36,498 nucleotides of DNA from a virus: the IMG/VR virus record IMGVR_UViG_3300007960_000070, positions 1 through 36,498 of that record, one strand, 5' to 3'. The translations under genes and the position numbers were made by a program. The stretch's first letter is position 1. Every line of letters starts with the position of its first letter. The notes under the pieces are model-generated. The model was not told where the DNA came from and made no database searches. It saw only the letters and a program-made list of their open reading frames with translations. This document shows positions 1 to 8,831 of the stretch, one piece after another.

Positions 1-2535
1 TCCTGATAATGCTGTTAAATTATAAGAAGTCACAAAATCATCATATTTTAAATATCTTTCGACATAATAGTTACCAGAATCTATTATAATTTTTGCTGGT
101 CGTGGTATTGTTAAATCATAATAAATTGTTCCAGATATTTCTAATTTCTTTTTAGTAAGTATCTGTGATAAAAAATATTTAGTTTCAGTTTCTGTATTAA
201 CTTCACTTACAATATAGTCACCAATTTTAAGTGAATCTGCTTCACTTGAAGATATTCTAATTCTTTTACCACCATCAAATGTAGTATTTATTAAAATACG
301 TTTATTTATATTTCCAACTTTAGAAGAAAATGTTATTTCATTGCTTGATACATTTTCATATAAATTGTCGTCGATTCGTTTTTTATTTCCAAAGACTAAA
401 GATGTTGTACTATTTTTAGTTAAATTAGAATCTTCATATATTTTCACTTTAACAACTTCTATACCGTTAAGATCTTTTGTTTTTTCAAATCCAGTATAAT
501 ATGGATTTATAACAGTAGTCGCACCTGTTATTTCTTTATAATATAAGTCTTCTGATGTTATAACACCAGATTCCCAATCTTTATAAAAATTAGATGCTTT
601 ATATGCCGTAATTACATTTGAATTTATATCAAATACTGAAGGTCTATATGATATATTAGCACTTCCTGAATTTATAATCGGTCTAGTTATTGCATATGCA
701 CCAAATGTAATATACCAAGAATCACTAGTTAATTCTGAAAAATTATTTAGAGATACTAAATTAACGGTTGCACCATTTGATGCTTGTATTAATACTGAAG
801 ATACTGTTACTGTAGTATCTCCGTTTGAATCTATAGTACCACTAGAAAAAGTTAAATTTCCTATTTTATTAGAATTATTTTTTAAATATACAACGTTAGC
901 CGTCAATGACGGTGAAAGATCTGCAACATTCCATATACCTTTGAAAGTAATAGTATTTGCAGATACATTTGTATTTTTAATTTTATAACCGGCAGACCAT
1001 TTAACTTTAAATGTATTATCAATTTGTGCAATATCGCTAGATGCTGTTAATGTTAAAGTTGTTCTATTATTTAATGAATCATATGTTGATGATAAAAATT
1101 CAAAATAATATTTTGATATACCATCTGTTACATAAATATATTCATTTGCCATATTTAGACTAAAATCGTCATGTCTATTTTGTATAGTAATAGTATTTGC
1201 ACTAACATTTGCTGATACCACATTGTATTGAAATATATTTTCAGATTCTTTATCTGGATGTGTATAATTAATTATTGTATTTCCAGAAGAAGTTGAATAA
1301 TTTTTAATTGTTGCAAATTTTGAATTATTATTTAATTCTATTAAAGAATAATTTGCAGTAATGTTTGCTTGAACTGCCGTACCATTTAATCTTATTCTAT
1401 TTGAAAATAATCCCTCATTTGCAGTGCCTATAGTATTTTCATATTTAATAGAAGTATTTGCTAATAGATTTTGTTCTGTAGTAAATGTAGATTTTTGTGT
1501 ATATGTTAAATTTTCTAATAAATTAAATTTATATGAAAGGAAATCTACAGATTCTACAACATCATCTGGATTACATAAACTATGTCCAATCATATCGAAT
1601 TCTTTAAAATCAGTAGATTCAAATGAATTTAAATAATCTGAATCTATTGATGCAAGTATTCCTAATCTTGAAGTATATGCATTTATAATTGAATCTATTG
1701 AATATGATATTCCAGTACCATCTACAACATCTGGAATTATAGCACCTGTTACAGATAATAGTAATTCAAAATCTGAAGAATTTTCAAAACTTATTATAGA
1801 TTCTTTTTTAAGACCATTTGCATTAAAGTATTTTGAATATATTGGATCTGTCGATAATGCAGCATAATCAGAAAAATCGCCTTTTACTATAAGAACATCA
1901 ACAAAAAATTCTGACATGTTATCATCTGGATCGATATACTTAGGAACATTTACTGTACCGTTATAATATTCTTTAGCAGATAAATCAAATTGTTTTTGTT
2001 TTTTAGATTTTTTAATTAAAATTGAAACATTATTTTGATTTAGATTTACAAATGACAATATAGAATTAGAAGCACCTACATATGTATTTACAACAGATAA
2101 TAAATTATCTTGTGATGGTTTCCAGAATTTTTCTCTATCAAAAAATGAACTATATAATTCTTTTATTTTTGATGGATTAATAGCCGCAGGCGACGTTGAA
2201 AACGCTCTAAAATCCACTGTATCTGTACTATTTTCACTTTCATCTATTGGTAATAAATTTAAAGCAAGTATCGGACCTGTTTGTAATGCAATATCTATAG
2301 ACCTATGAAAAAATGATCCTCTTTTTTCTAAAGAAGTATCAATCGGTCCATAAATTTGAAGTCTTTCAGTTGTGTCGGAAATTCTAGTTACTCTATTAAA
2401 AGGTCCAACTTTTGAAAATCCTATTAATAATCTATTTTCGGATAAATTAGAAAACACTCTATCTTCTTGTGTTGCATCAATTTCGAGTGTTGTTATTCCT
2501 GGTCCTTTAAAATTTGCTAAATTAATATTTGCCAT
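1..2535 (-). CDS. Tail sheath protein, second paralogue (C-terminus cut by window edge)
   Basis: The reading frame is open from ATG at 2535 to the left edge, giving 845 residues without a stop. It is a paralogue of the neighbouring sheath protein: both share blocks such as RGSFFHRS followed by ALQ-GP-LAL-LLP, YSKYF--NGLKK, and DMIGH. In T4, gp18 forms the contractile tube around the tail tube; the same role is inferred here. At the window edge the sequence aligns with about residue 755 of the neighbour, so this copy carries extra material in the middle and its conserved C-terminal sheath core lies outside the window. The middle is rich in Asn, Ser, Thr and Val with repeated SANT/SSN-type segments, typical of beta-rich surface insertions. 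A late-promoter-like motif lies 26-36 bases upstream and a strong terminator separates it from the upstream sheath gene, so the two can be transcribed separately. The family call is firm; why there are two copies is unknown. Confidence 0.88.
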   Translation of the reverse strand, partial: MANINLANFKGPGITTLEIDATQEDRVFSNLSENRLLIGFSKVGPFNRVTRISDTTERLQIYGPIDTSLEKRGSFFHRSIDIALQTGPILALNLLPIDESENSTDTVDFRAFSTSPAAINPSKIKELYSSFFDREKFWKPSQDNLLSVVNTYVGASNSILSFVNLNQNNVSILIKKSKKQKQFDLSAKEYYNGTVNVPKYIDPDDNMSEFFVDVLIVKGDFSDYAALSTDPIYSKYFNANGLKKESIISFENSSDFELLLSVTGAIIPDVVDGTGISYSIDSIINAYTSRLGILASIDSDYLNSFESTDFKEFDMIGHSLCNPDDVVESVDFLSYKFNLLENLTYTQKSTFTTEQNLLANTSIKYENTIGTANEGLFSNRIRLNGTAVQANITANYSLIELNNNSKFATIKNYSTSSGNTIINYTHPDKESENIFQYNVVSANVSANTITIQNRHDDFSLNMANEYIYVTDGISKYYFEFLSSTYDSLNNRTTLTLTASSDIAQIDNTFKVKWSAGYKIKNTNVSANTITFKGIWNVADLSPSLTANVVYLKNNSNKIGNLTFSSGTIDSNGDTTVTVSSVLIQASNGATVNLVSLNNFSELTSDSWYITFGAYAITRPIINSGSANISYRPSVFDINSNVITAYKASNFYKDWESGVITSEDLYYKEITGATTVINPYYTGFEKTKDLNGIEVVKVKIYEDSNLTKNSTTSLVFGNKKRIDDNLYENVSSNEITFSSKVGNINKRILINTTFDGGKRIRISSSEADSLKIGDYIVSEVNTETETKYFLSQILTKKKLEISGTIYYDLTIPRPAKIIIDSGNYYVERYLKYDDFVTSYNLTALSG

Positions 2536-2560
2536 TTGAAGTATCTTATGTTCTTTATTA

Positions 2561-2571
2561 TCTATATATTT
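2561..2571 (-). promoter_or_regulatory. Late-promoter-like motif for sheath paralogue 2
   Basis: Minus strand reads AAATATATAGA, 26-36 bases upstream of the ATG at 2535. It matches the motif repeated upstream of other structural genes in this window. It sits just after the terminator that ends the upstream sheath gene. Function is inferred from recurrence and position. Confidence 0.55.
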
Positions 2572-2579
2572 AAAAATAA

Positions 2580-2618
2580 AAAAGTCTAAAGTTGTTTAAA
2601 ACATAACTTTAGACTTTT
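2580..2618 (-). terminator. Intrinsic terminator between the two sheath genes
   Basis: A perfect 14-bp inverted repeat (2580-2593 paired with 2605-2618) has an 11-base loop and is followed on the minus strand by a T-rich run (TTATTTTTA). It lies 28 bases after the stop of the 1119-residue sheath gene, where a factor-independent terminator is expected. The stem is mostly A/T but long. It is the clearest terminator in the window. Confidence 0.8.
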
Positions 2619-2645
2619 AAATAATAAAATAATTATAATGTTCTA

Positions 2646-5600
2646 TTAAAATCCAGTTTGTGATAATCTACCAGCACCAGTTACTGTAACTTTATTAACA
2701 AATTTTCTTATTGGGAACGCTGGTTCAATTTCAATATCTACAATACCAAAACCTTGTTGGATTGTTTCTGGAACATTGTTTGTTTCATTCATTGTAACTT
2801 TAAATGCAGTAATACCACCATTAGTTTGTACGGTCTGTAAAAATGTTCTAATTCTATCAGATATTTCAGTTCTTAAATTTTCATCATTATATTTGAATAA
2901 ATAACTTTCAAGAATATCTTCAATTGCATCTTCAATAGTTATTAATACATCTCTTAATGATAAATTATTAAATGCTGATCTTGTAGTTTGATATGCCATT
3001 AAATCGTCAAATATAACATAACCTGCATTTGGTTTAATAACAATAGGATTTAATCCAATTTCAACTAAATATGCTCTTTCTGCACTTGTAAAATTGTATT
3101 CAACAGTTCCAGTAGACCTAGATTGTGAAATTACACCATTTGGTAAACCAGCAACTGGTAAAAATTGTTGACCGTTTAAAAACTTCTGAACAAATCTATT
3201 AGAAATTGCTGCAGCTGGTGGCACAGGGAATATTCTTCTGTTTTCTCTAACCATTGGATAAGATATAAAGAATCCTGCGTATTTAGAACCATTTGCCTCT
3301 GTTGGTAATGAATATCTAATGCTTGGACCAAGACTTAGATTTCCACCATCTTTAATATATTGTACATTTAAAGTTGGTTTTGGATTTCCAGTGGCCGGTG
3401 ATGGTGCATCTGTAAATCTTGGATTTGTAGATTCTTTAAATTCTTTAATAGATGGTGCATTCATGATTGCAAGACATTTTTGTCTATCTTTTGCAAGTCT
3501 AGTCATTATTGATTTAGGATAAGACTCCGCTGCAAGACCACCGCTAAATGTATCTACAATATATCTAAATTCTATTTGTTCACTATCAGATAATGCTTTA
3601 AATAAATTAGTGCCCGGTGACATAACTTCAATAATTTTTTCTAATTGTGATTGTTTATTTAAAAAATTTCCAGGTATATGGAATGCGCCCATTTGGAATC
3701 CAATAAGCGAATGTAAATTATAATTGCTTACAAAATCCTCAAATTTCTTCATTCTATAAATTTCTTCACCAGAATTGTTGACTATGTAAATATCATTTGC
3801 TGCAGTTATTGTATATGATCCATCTTCATTTTTAACTTTTCCAATAACTTTTGTTAAATAATCAATATATTCAGTATCTTTAAATATTTGAGTCATCAAA
3901 TAATCACCAATATTAATTAATGCGCCATTTGCTGATGATATTTTCACTGATTTTTGGTCAGTTGATTGTGAACCTGTAATAATTTTAATTGCTTTAATAA
4001 TATTTTCAGCACCAGTTTTTACAGTAAATGTTCCATCGTCTGCCGGAGACCCTACAGAAGATGTTGCAGATAATGCAGATGTACTATAGAAACTTATTTT
4101 AGCAACAGGTATACCATTAGTATCTTCAATTTTTTCAATTTTAATATATTGTCCATCTGAAGTTTGATTACCATTTATAATAATACCATCTAATGCATTT
4201 TTATAAATATCATCACCAGCATAAGAATATAACGTACTAGCAACATTTGCAACGTGTACCGGTGACGGATTGTAATCAAAACCAAAGAAATAATTTGAAT
4301 CTGCATTTTGTAATACATAATAATCTGAAACTATAATATCATGTGTTACATTTGAAATACCTGCAGATACTAAAGATGTAGATAATCCGTCAAATGCAAG
4401 ATTTGCAGTTGACCCGATAGAATCTACCGCAACATTTGAAACTCTTGCATATAATCCAGAAACTGATGAATTTGCAGTAGATTTTGGTTTAAAATATACT
4501 TGAGCACCAAGTTGAGGTCCACCTTTAGTATAAGATGTTACAGTAATATTATTTGCAGATAAATCTGTATTATCAAAAGAATATTTTAAATTTGTTTCTT
4601 CGTTATTTTTATTTTTATTTCTAGATGTTAAATATAAATAAGTTCTTTCATCACCTTGTGCATTGTTTTCATTTTTTTCAAAATAATCTACAATTGAAAA
4701 ATATGTAACATTTGCTGATATTCCAGTAGTTTCATAACCGTTAACAATTGCTTCACCTAATTTAATATTTTCTAATATAGTATTATATTCTGCAAGTGCA
4801 ATAGTTTCAGAATTAAGCGGTTTTTCAATTTTAATTCTGTTATTTAACATACCTTTATCAGTTGTAGTATAAAGTGATACAACTTCAACATTTGTTAAAC
4901 TAGATGTTGTTAAAATACTAGATAAGGTATTTGCTGAAATTGCAGTACCATATGTTTTTTCATCTATTAAATTTTTTCTATATGATAAGAAATCAATATC
5001 AGTAACTTCATTAGATTCACCATATGCTTGTGCAATTTTATGTCCAATCATATCTACATCAGAGTCTGAACTTGATCTATTAGAATAATCTTCTAGCATT
5101 TCTTTATCAATTGTTGCAAATAAACCAAGAGATGTCACTAATTGATTAATTTTAGAATCAATCGACCAATTTTCATTATTACCATCTATTAAATCTGGAA
5201 TAATTGAACCTTCTACTCTATTTAATAAAGTTACTGTTTCATCTGCTAAGAAGTTTTGAAGTTGACCTTTTTTAAGACCATTAAGATCAAAATATTTTGA
5301 ATAAACAGGATCGGCAGATAATGTTTTATAGTCGCCCCAATCACCTTCAATTGCGATTACTTCTACAAAATAATCATTCATATAATCAAAGTCTTGAATA
5401 TATTCTGGAACATTTCCTGCGCCATAAAATTCTCTTGCAGTTATATTAAATCCTCTAATATCAACTTTTCTAATTAATACTGATGTTTTAGTTTGTCCAA
5501 TATTTGCAATTGATAAAATTTTACCAAGTGATGCGCCATTTTGATCAACTAATGCTGCGAAACTTTCTTCATCTAAATTCCAAAATCTTTCCTTATCATA

Positions 5601-6005
5601 AAAAGATGAATACAATGCTTTTGTTGTTTTAGAATTTTTAGATGCTGAATCAATAGAAAAAGATTTATAATCTACTAAATCTCTATCAAAAGATTCGTCT
5701 TGTCCATTATTTACTGGCAATAACGCCAATGCTAATGTTGGTCCAGCTTGTAGAGCAGTTTCTAAAGATCTATGGAAAAATGAACCTCTATTTTCTAAGA
5801 ATGTATCCTTAGTTCCGTAAATTTTTTCTGCTTCTTTTTGGTCTCTTACTAAATATGGTCTATTAAAAAGACCTCTTCTTGAAAAACCAATAACCAATCT
5901 AGTTGTACCGATTGTAATCTGTGGATAACCGGAATCGTCAAATTCTACGGTATACACTCCTGGTGCTATAAATTGGCTAAGGTCTAATGCGTTGTTATCT
6001 GCCAT
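2646..6005 (-). CDS. Tail sheath protein, giant form (1119 aa)
   Basis: Contractile tail sheath subunit of the T4 gp18 family. The N-terminus has the classic start of sheath proteins (FIAPGVYTVEFDDSG, residues 12-26), followed by a P-loop-free beta region with GFSRRGLFNRP. The C-terminal part (about residues 740-1119) holds the conserved sheath core with MTRLAKDRQKCLAIMNAP, the SISYPM/R-NRRIFPVPPAAA block, and a C-terminal block ending FPIRKFVNKVTVTGAGRLSQTGF-like residues. It is far longer than T4 gp18 (659 residues); the excess lies in a central beta-rich, Ser/Asn/Thr-rich insertion at about 330-720, probably exposed on the tail surface. ATG at 6005 is preceded by an A-rich leader, not a Shine-Dalgarno sequence. 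A late-promoter-like motif lies 38-49 bases upstream and a strong terminator follows the stop. Confidence 0.92.
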   Translation of the reverse strand: MADNNALDLSQFIAPGVYTVEFDDSGYPQITIGTTRLVIGFSRRGLFNRPYLVRDQKEAEKIYGTKDTFLENRGSFFHRSLETALQAGPTLALALLPVNNGQDESFDRDLVDYKSFSIDSASKNSKTTKALYSSFYDKERFWNLDEESFAALVDQNGASLGKILSIANIGQTKTSVLIRKVDIRGFNITAREFYGAGNVPEYIQDFDYMNDYFVEVIAIEGDWGDYKTLSADPVYSKYFDLNGLKKGQLQNFLADETVTLLNRVEGSIIPDLIDGNNENWSIDSKINQLVTSLGLFATIDKEMLEDYSNRSSSDSDVDMIGHKIAQAYGESNEVTDIDFLSYRKNLIDEKTYGTAISANTLSSILTTSSLTNVEVVSLYTTTDKGMLNNRIKIEKPLNSETIALAEYNTILENIKLGEAIVNGYETTGISANVTYFSIVDYFEKNENNAQGDERTYLYLTSRNKNKNNEETNLKYSFDNTDLSANNITVTSYTKGGPQLGAQVYFKPKSTANSSVSGLYARVSNVAVDSIGSTANLAFDGLSTSLVSAGISNVTHDIIVSDYYVLQNADSNYFFGFDYNPSPVHVANVASTLYSYAGDDIYKNALDGIIINGNQTSDGQYIKIEKIEDTNGIPVAKISFYSTSALSATSSVGSPADDGTFTVKTGAENIIKAIKIITGSQSTDQKSVKISSANGALINIGDYLMTQIFKDTEYIDYLTKVIGKVKNEDGSYTITAANDIYIVNNSGEEIYRMKKFEDFVSNYNLHSLIGFQMGAFHIPGNFLNKQSQLEKIIEVMSPGTNLFKALSDSEQIEFRYIVDTFSGGLAAESYPKSIMTRLAKDRQKCLAIMNAPSIKEFKESTNPRFTDAPSPATGNPKPTLNVQYIKDGGNLSLGPSIRYSLPTEANGSKYAGFFISYPMVRENRRIFPVPPAAAISNRFVQKFLNGQQFLPVAGLPNGVISQSRSTGTVEYNFTSAERAYLVEIGLNPIVIKPNAGYVIFDDLMAYQTTRSAFNNLSLRDVLITIEDAIEDILESYLFKYNDENLRTEISDRIRTFLQTVQTNGGITAFKVTMNETNNVPETIQQGFGIVDIEIEPAFPIRKFVNKVTVTGAGRLSQTGF

Positions 6006-6032
6006 TTTAAGTTACTTATTGATTTTCTAAAT

Positions 6033-6605
6033 TTATGATATACTATATATATTTAATTCTATTTTAGGATTGATTATACAGTAAAAACCTAAATCAGAAT
6101 TAACAGTACCATCTATGTTTTTTATATTTAAAATCCAAGATTCGACAAATGCTTTTATTCCAAAATGCTGAAATAATGTTATTTGAAAATTTCTAACTTC
6201 TTCAGTTTTCATGTTTTTTGCAAGAGACCTTAAATGATTTTCATTTATGTCTTCAGGTTGCCATATTTCAACATAATCACTGATTAAATAATACATTTGC
6301 TCAGGATCTGATTTCCAAAGATATTTAAACATTTCAACCATTTGGTCAATTTTTAAATAATCACCAATATCATTTCTTGATTCTATAAATCGGTCTGGCG
6401 ATATTTCAGCAGTTACTATATGGTCACCATAATATCTTGCTGCTTCTATATTATCTGCAAAATAAATACCAATACCTTCTTGCATATTTCCACTCAAATC
6501 CATGTTTTCTATTTTAATTTCTGTAGTACCATGATTATCGGCATGATATACTGTAATTAAATTAGAATCATTATAATCTTCGAATAATTTTATATAGTTT
6601 TTCAT
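6033..6605 (-). CDS. ADP-ribosyltransferase-like protein with putative capsid-targeting leader
   Basis: A 190-residue protein. Residues 19-21 (VYH) and 43-60 (EGIGIYFADNIEAARYYG) followed by VTAEISPDRF resemble the NAD-binding half of ART/PARP-like folds, where a His or Arg strand is followed by a G-x-Y-F/T-D-x-x-E-A-x-x-Y-G segment. The third catalytic residue, usually a Glu near the C-terminus, cannot be assigned by eye. The N-terminus, MKNYIKLFE, resembles the capsid-targeting sequence of T4 internal head proteins (IPI, Alt), which end in [LI]xE and are cut there by the prohead protease. T4 Alt is itself a packaged ADP-ribosyltransferase that modifies host RNA polymerase. The gene lies 9 bases after the neck gene and 27 before the sheath, so it should be expressed late, as a virion protein would be. 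The ART fold call is moderate and the packaging idea is inference. Confidence 0.55.
   Translation of the reverse strand: MKNYIKLFEDYNDSNLITVYHADNHGTTEIKIENMDLSGNMQEGIGIYFADNIEAARYYGDHIVTAEISPDRFIESRNDIGDYLKIDQMVEMFKYLWKSDPEQMYYLISDYVEIWQPEDINENHLRSLAKNMKTEEVRNFQITLFQHFGIKAFVESWILNIKNIDGTVNSDLGFYCIINPKIELNIYSIS
6043..6054 (-). promoter_or_regulatory. Late-promoter-like motif for sheath paralogue 1
   Basis: Minus strand reads AAATATATATAG, 38-49 bases upstream of the sheath ATG at 6005. It lies inside the last codons of the upstream ART-like gene. It is one of the recurring copies seen before structural genes. Confidence 0.5.
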
Positions 6606-6614
6606 AATTAAATA

Positions 6615-7346
6615 TTAATGGAAGAATTCTAAATAATTTGAAGGTTGCAATTCTTCTATTTTTGTTTTAACATCATCCATCATTTGTTTACCTTCTGATT
6701 TTAATTCAGCAGTATTTAATGATGCGCCACCCGGTAAATTCATAGTGATAATAGTTGTCATTCTACCAAGAGATAATAATGCAGCACCTCTGACATAATC
6801 GATGAAAAATGGGTCATCGTATAATGATTCACTTGGAATTTTAACATAAGTTTTTAATACTAAATCAGTTCTAGGATTTGAACCTTCTATAATTAAATTA
6901 TGTGTATTTTCATTATAATAATATCTTATCCAATCTCTGATAAATGCTTTTGATAAATCGTAATAACTTGCGTATACTACACGATTTAAAAGTTCATCAG
7001 ATGAATACGATCCTAAAAATACGTCAGCTGCTATTAATCTTGATATTGAAAGGTCAGTATCACCGATACCGATTCTTGATGCACCAAATGTTTCTCTGCA
7101 TTCTGTTACAGAAATTACACAATCTGGTAAAGGGACTTGTCTAAATTCTTTAAAATTATTAGTTTTAAAATAATCTTTTGGTATTATATAATATCTTGAT
7201 TCTACAGCTCTATCATAATATCTATAAAACCATCTTTCTGCATCTAATATTCTTTCTGCAATTTCACCTTCTGATAATTTAACAGGTATACCATAAGATG
7301 AAGTCATAAATCTTTGAACATTTTGTATTAATTCAGATTTAGTCAT
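6615..7346 (-). CDS. Neck / head-completion protein, T4 gp13-like
   Basis: A 243-residue protein that resembles T4 gp13, which sits at the head-tail joint. Seen directly: LSEGEIAERILDAERWFYRYYD (starting at residue 24) has the spacing of the gp13 segment LTPDQI--CI--AL--Y-EYH-DG. A C-terminal LPGG at 204-207 is followed by a charged helix ending in KIEELQP, as in gp13 (LPGG followed by a helix with E-ALREELYLL). It is somewhat shorter than T4 gp13 (309 residues). Its place directly ahead of the sheath genes fits the neck/tail module of T4-like phages. The ATG at 7346 is preceded by a late-promoter-like motif embedded in a palindrome. Confidence 0.65.
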   Translation of the reverse strand: MTKSELIQNVQRFMTSSYGIPVKLSEGEIAERILDAERWFYRYYDRAVESRYYIIPKDYFKTNNFKEFRQVPLPDCVISVTECRETFGASRIGIGDTDLSISRLIAADVFLGSYSSDELLNRVVYASYYDLSKAFIRDWIRYYYNENTHNLIIEGSNPRTDLVLKTYVKIPSESLYDDPFFIDYVRGAALLSLGRMTTIITMNLPGGASLNTAELKSEGKQMMDDVKTKIEELQPSNYLEFFH

Positions 7347-7353
7347 TTTATAT

Positions 7354-7388
7354 GAAATGTAAATATTTACTTTATATATTTACATTTC
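7354..7388. repeat. Perfect 13-bp palindrome around the neck-gene promoter
   Basis: GAAATGTAAATAT (7354-7366) is an exact inverted repeat of 7376-7388 with a 9-base spacer. It spans the stop codon of the UvsY-like gene and the late-promoter-like motif for the neck gene. Neither side has a strong T-run, so it does not look like a normal terminator. It could be an operator, an RNA hairpin at the 3' end of the upstream message, or both. Confidence 0.6.
7370..7381 (-). promoter_or_regulatory. Late-promoter-like motif for the neck gene
   Basis: Minus strand reads AAATATATAAAG, 24-35 bases upstream of the ATG at 7346. This is the best match to the motif consensus in the window and is identical to the copy upstream of the fibre gene at 21780. 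It lies across one arm and the loop of the palindrome 7354-7388. Confidence 0.6.
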
Positions 7389-7847
7389 ACTACGATAACT
7401 TTCTACTTCAATTCTATATTTAATACCATAAACCATATTATTTAAAATATTATAAATCTCTTCATAAAATTCGACTTGAGAATTTAATATTTCCATAGCT
7501 TTCATTGAATTTTTTAAATTACCTTCAATTATAATATTTTTTTCTGCTGCGGTATATCTATAACTTTTTTCTTCAGTATATGTTTTTAAAATTGAATATT
7601 TTTTATCTCGTACAGCATTTGTTTTTTTAATAACCATATTAACTAAATTTCTTTTATAATCTGATATAAATCCAAGAGCTGAATATAGTTCAACTTGAAG
7701 ATCTGGAATTTTTTTAATATCTTTCATCATATTAGAAAATTCAGTTATTTTATTTTTCCATTTTTCACGGTCGGCACTAAATAATTTTTCTATTTTAGAT
7801 TCGTCTTCAAAAGAGAGGTTTTGGTCTATATTTATTAAATTTTCCAT
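7380..7847 (-). CDS. UvsY-like recombination mediator (tentative)
   Basis: A 155-residue, highly charged, helical protein. The C-terminal half (residues 98-150) has the layout of T4 UvsY and its cyanophage relatives: an E-x-x-I/L-x-x-D/G-x-x-L-x-K-S/A segment, then a helix with EFYEEIYNIL and a final N-x-x-Y/F-x-I-K-x-x-I-E-x-x-x-Y/F. UvsY loads the UvsX recombinase onto ssDNA covered by gp32. Length is close to T4 UvsY (137 residues). It overlaps the preceding small gene by 41 bases. The presence of UvsW in the same leftward run supports a recombination role. UvsX is not in the window. The similarity is short and helical, so an unrelated coiled-coil protein is possible. Confidence 0.45.
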   Translation of the reverse strand: MENLINIDQNLSFEDESKIEKLFSADREKWKNKITEFSNMMKDIKKIPDLQVELYSALGFISDYKRNLVNMVIKKTNAVRDKKYSILKTYTEEKSYRYTAAEKNIIIEGNLKNSMKAMEILNSQVEFYEEIYNILNNMVYGIKYRIEVESYRSEM

Positions 7848-8031
7848 TTGTTTTGCTATTAGTTATTATTTGATTTATTTCAATATTCGCGTATTTAGGT
7901 TCACCTAATTCAAAATGTATAGGTTCGGTATTTGGTGTAATATCAGATTGCAAAATAAAAAAACCATGTACTTTTATATCTTCTATTTTTATTTCATTAC
8001 TTCTTTGTTCTTTTGTATCTGAAAATAACAT
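7807..8031 (-). CDS. Small unknown protein (74 aa) overlapping the UvsY-like gene
   Basis: The product starts MLFSDTKEQ and ends KYRPKPLF. I chose ATG at 8031 over the TTG directly before it because AGGG lies about 8 bases upstream of the ATG. No known domain is visible; the middle alternates hydrophobic residues (VHGFFILQSDI) like a small beta fold. Its end overlaps the start of the downstream gene by 41 bases in another frame, and it stops with TGA, one of the few TGA stops in the window. The tight overlap on both sides supports a real gene. Function not recognised. Confidence 0.6.
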   Translation of the reverse strand: MLFSDTKEQRSNEIKIEDIKVHGFFILQSDITPNTEPIHFELGEPKYANIEINQIITNSKTNGKFNKYRPKPLF

Positions 8032-8046
8032 CAAATAACCCTAAAT

Positions 8047-8799
8047 TTACTTTTTTTCAACCAATTCTTCCTCCGACAATGATGCATCATCAGATTCCCA
8101 TTTTAAAATTTCAGTTTGTCCAGAATCTGGATCTTCAGCAATTGTTTCAGTTTCAGGAGTTTCCACATATTCCATATTTAAAAAGTTTTCAAAAATATAT
8201 TGTTTAATAGATTTTTCAAAATTCTTTTTCATGAAATCAGTATTAACACTATTCATAAAATATGCTACAATATCATCTACCGCATTATCAAAAGTATTGT
8301 AAATTAAATCAAAAGTAATTTTATCTATAAATTCTAATTCCATATTTATAGGAATATTTACATTCACTTTATTTTTTCTTTTTATTAATATTAAATCTAT
8401 TGGATTTTGACTTTCTATTTTATTTGATTCTGTATTGCTAACATTTACATTATTATTCTTATTATTAATTCTTTGATTAAATGCAGCTTCTTCTTCTTCA
8501 GACATAATACCAAGTTGTTCTTCAATACTATTAACACCGGGTGCACTGCCATTCATTTTAGCAGCGTATAGCGGATCTTGTATACTAGATTTACCAACAG
8601 ACATCATAATTTCATGAAATTGTTTTGATTCTATTTTGACATTATTTGTCATTATAAAATATAATGTATTACCATCTGGTGACAATTCATACGACTTTAT
8701 TTCTGTAACTTGTCCAGTTTTTGGACCAGTTAAAAATTCATATTTATTTCCAAATACATCTAAGTATTCGCTATGTGCTTGTTCTTTGGTATACGGCAT
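8047..8799 (-). CDS. Unknown protein in neck/tail region (250 aa)
   Basis: I do not recognise this protein. The first 70 residues look folded and beta-rich (YEFLTGPKTGQ, LSPDGNTLYFIMTNNV). Residues about 90-140 are a low-complexity, Asn- and Glu-rich linker (EEEEAAF, NNKNNNVNVSN). The C-terminal 40 residues are strongly acidic (ETETIAEDPDSG, SLSEEELVEKK). Between them a helical segment (about 150-205) contains FDLIYNTFDNAVDDIVAYF. It is 15 bases before the next gene and 32 after the previous one, in one leftward run leading to the neck and sheath genes. A virion assembly role is possible from position only. Confidence 0.75.
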   Translation of the reverse strand: MPYTKEQAHSEYLDVFGNKYEFLTGPKTGQVTEIKSYELSPDGNTLYFIMTNNVKIESKQFHEIMMSVGKSSIQDPLYAAKMNGSAPGVNSIEEQLGIMSEEEEAAFNQRINNKNNNVNVSNTESNKIESQNPIDLILIKRKNKVNVNIPINMELEFIDKITFDLIYNTFDNAVDDIVAYFMNSVNTDFMKKNFEKSIKQYIFENFLNMEYVETPETETIAEDPDSGQTEILKWESDDASLSEEELVEKK

Positions 8800-8831
8800 A
8801 TTTGTAAATCCTAATTTTAAATATTTTATTA

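Noticed and set aside
1424-1636. Plus-strand reading frame of 70 codons.
   Set aside because: It lies antisense inside the sheath gene, with no promoter or ribosome site and a composition that mirrors the opposite strand.
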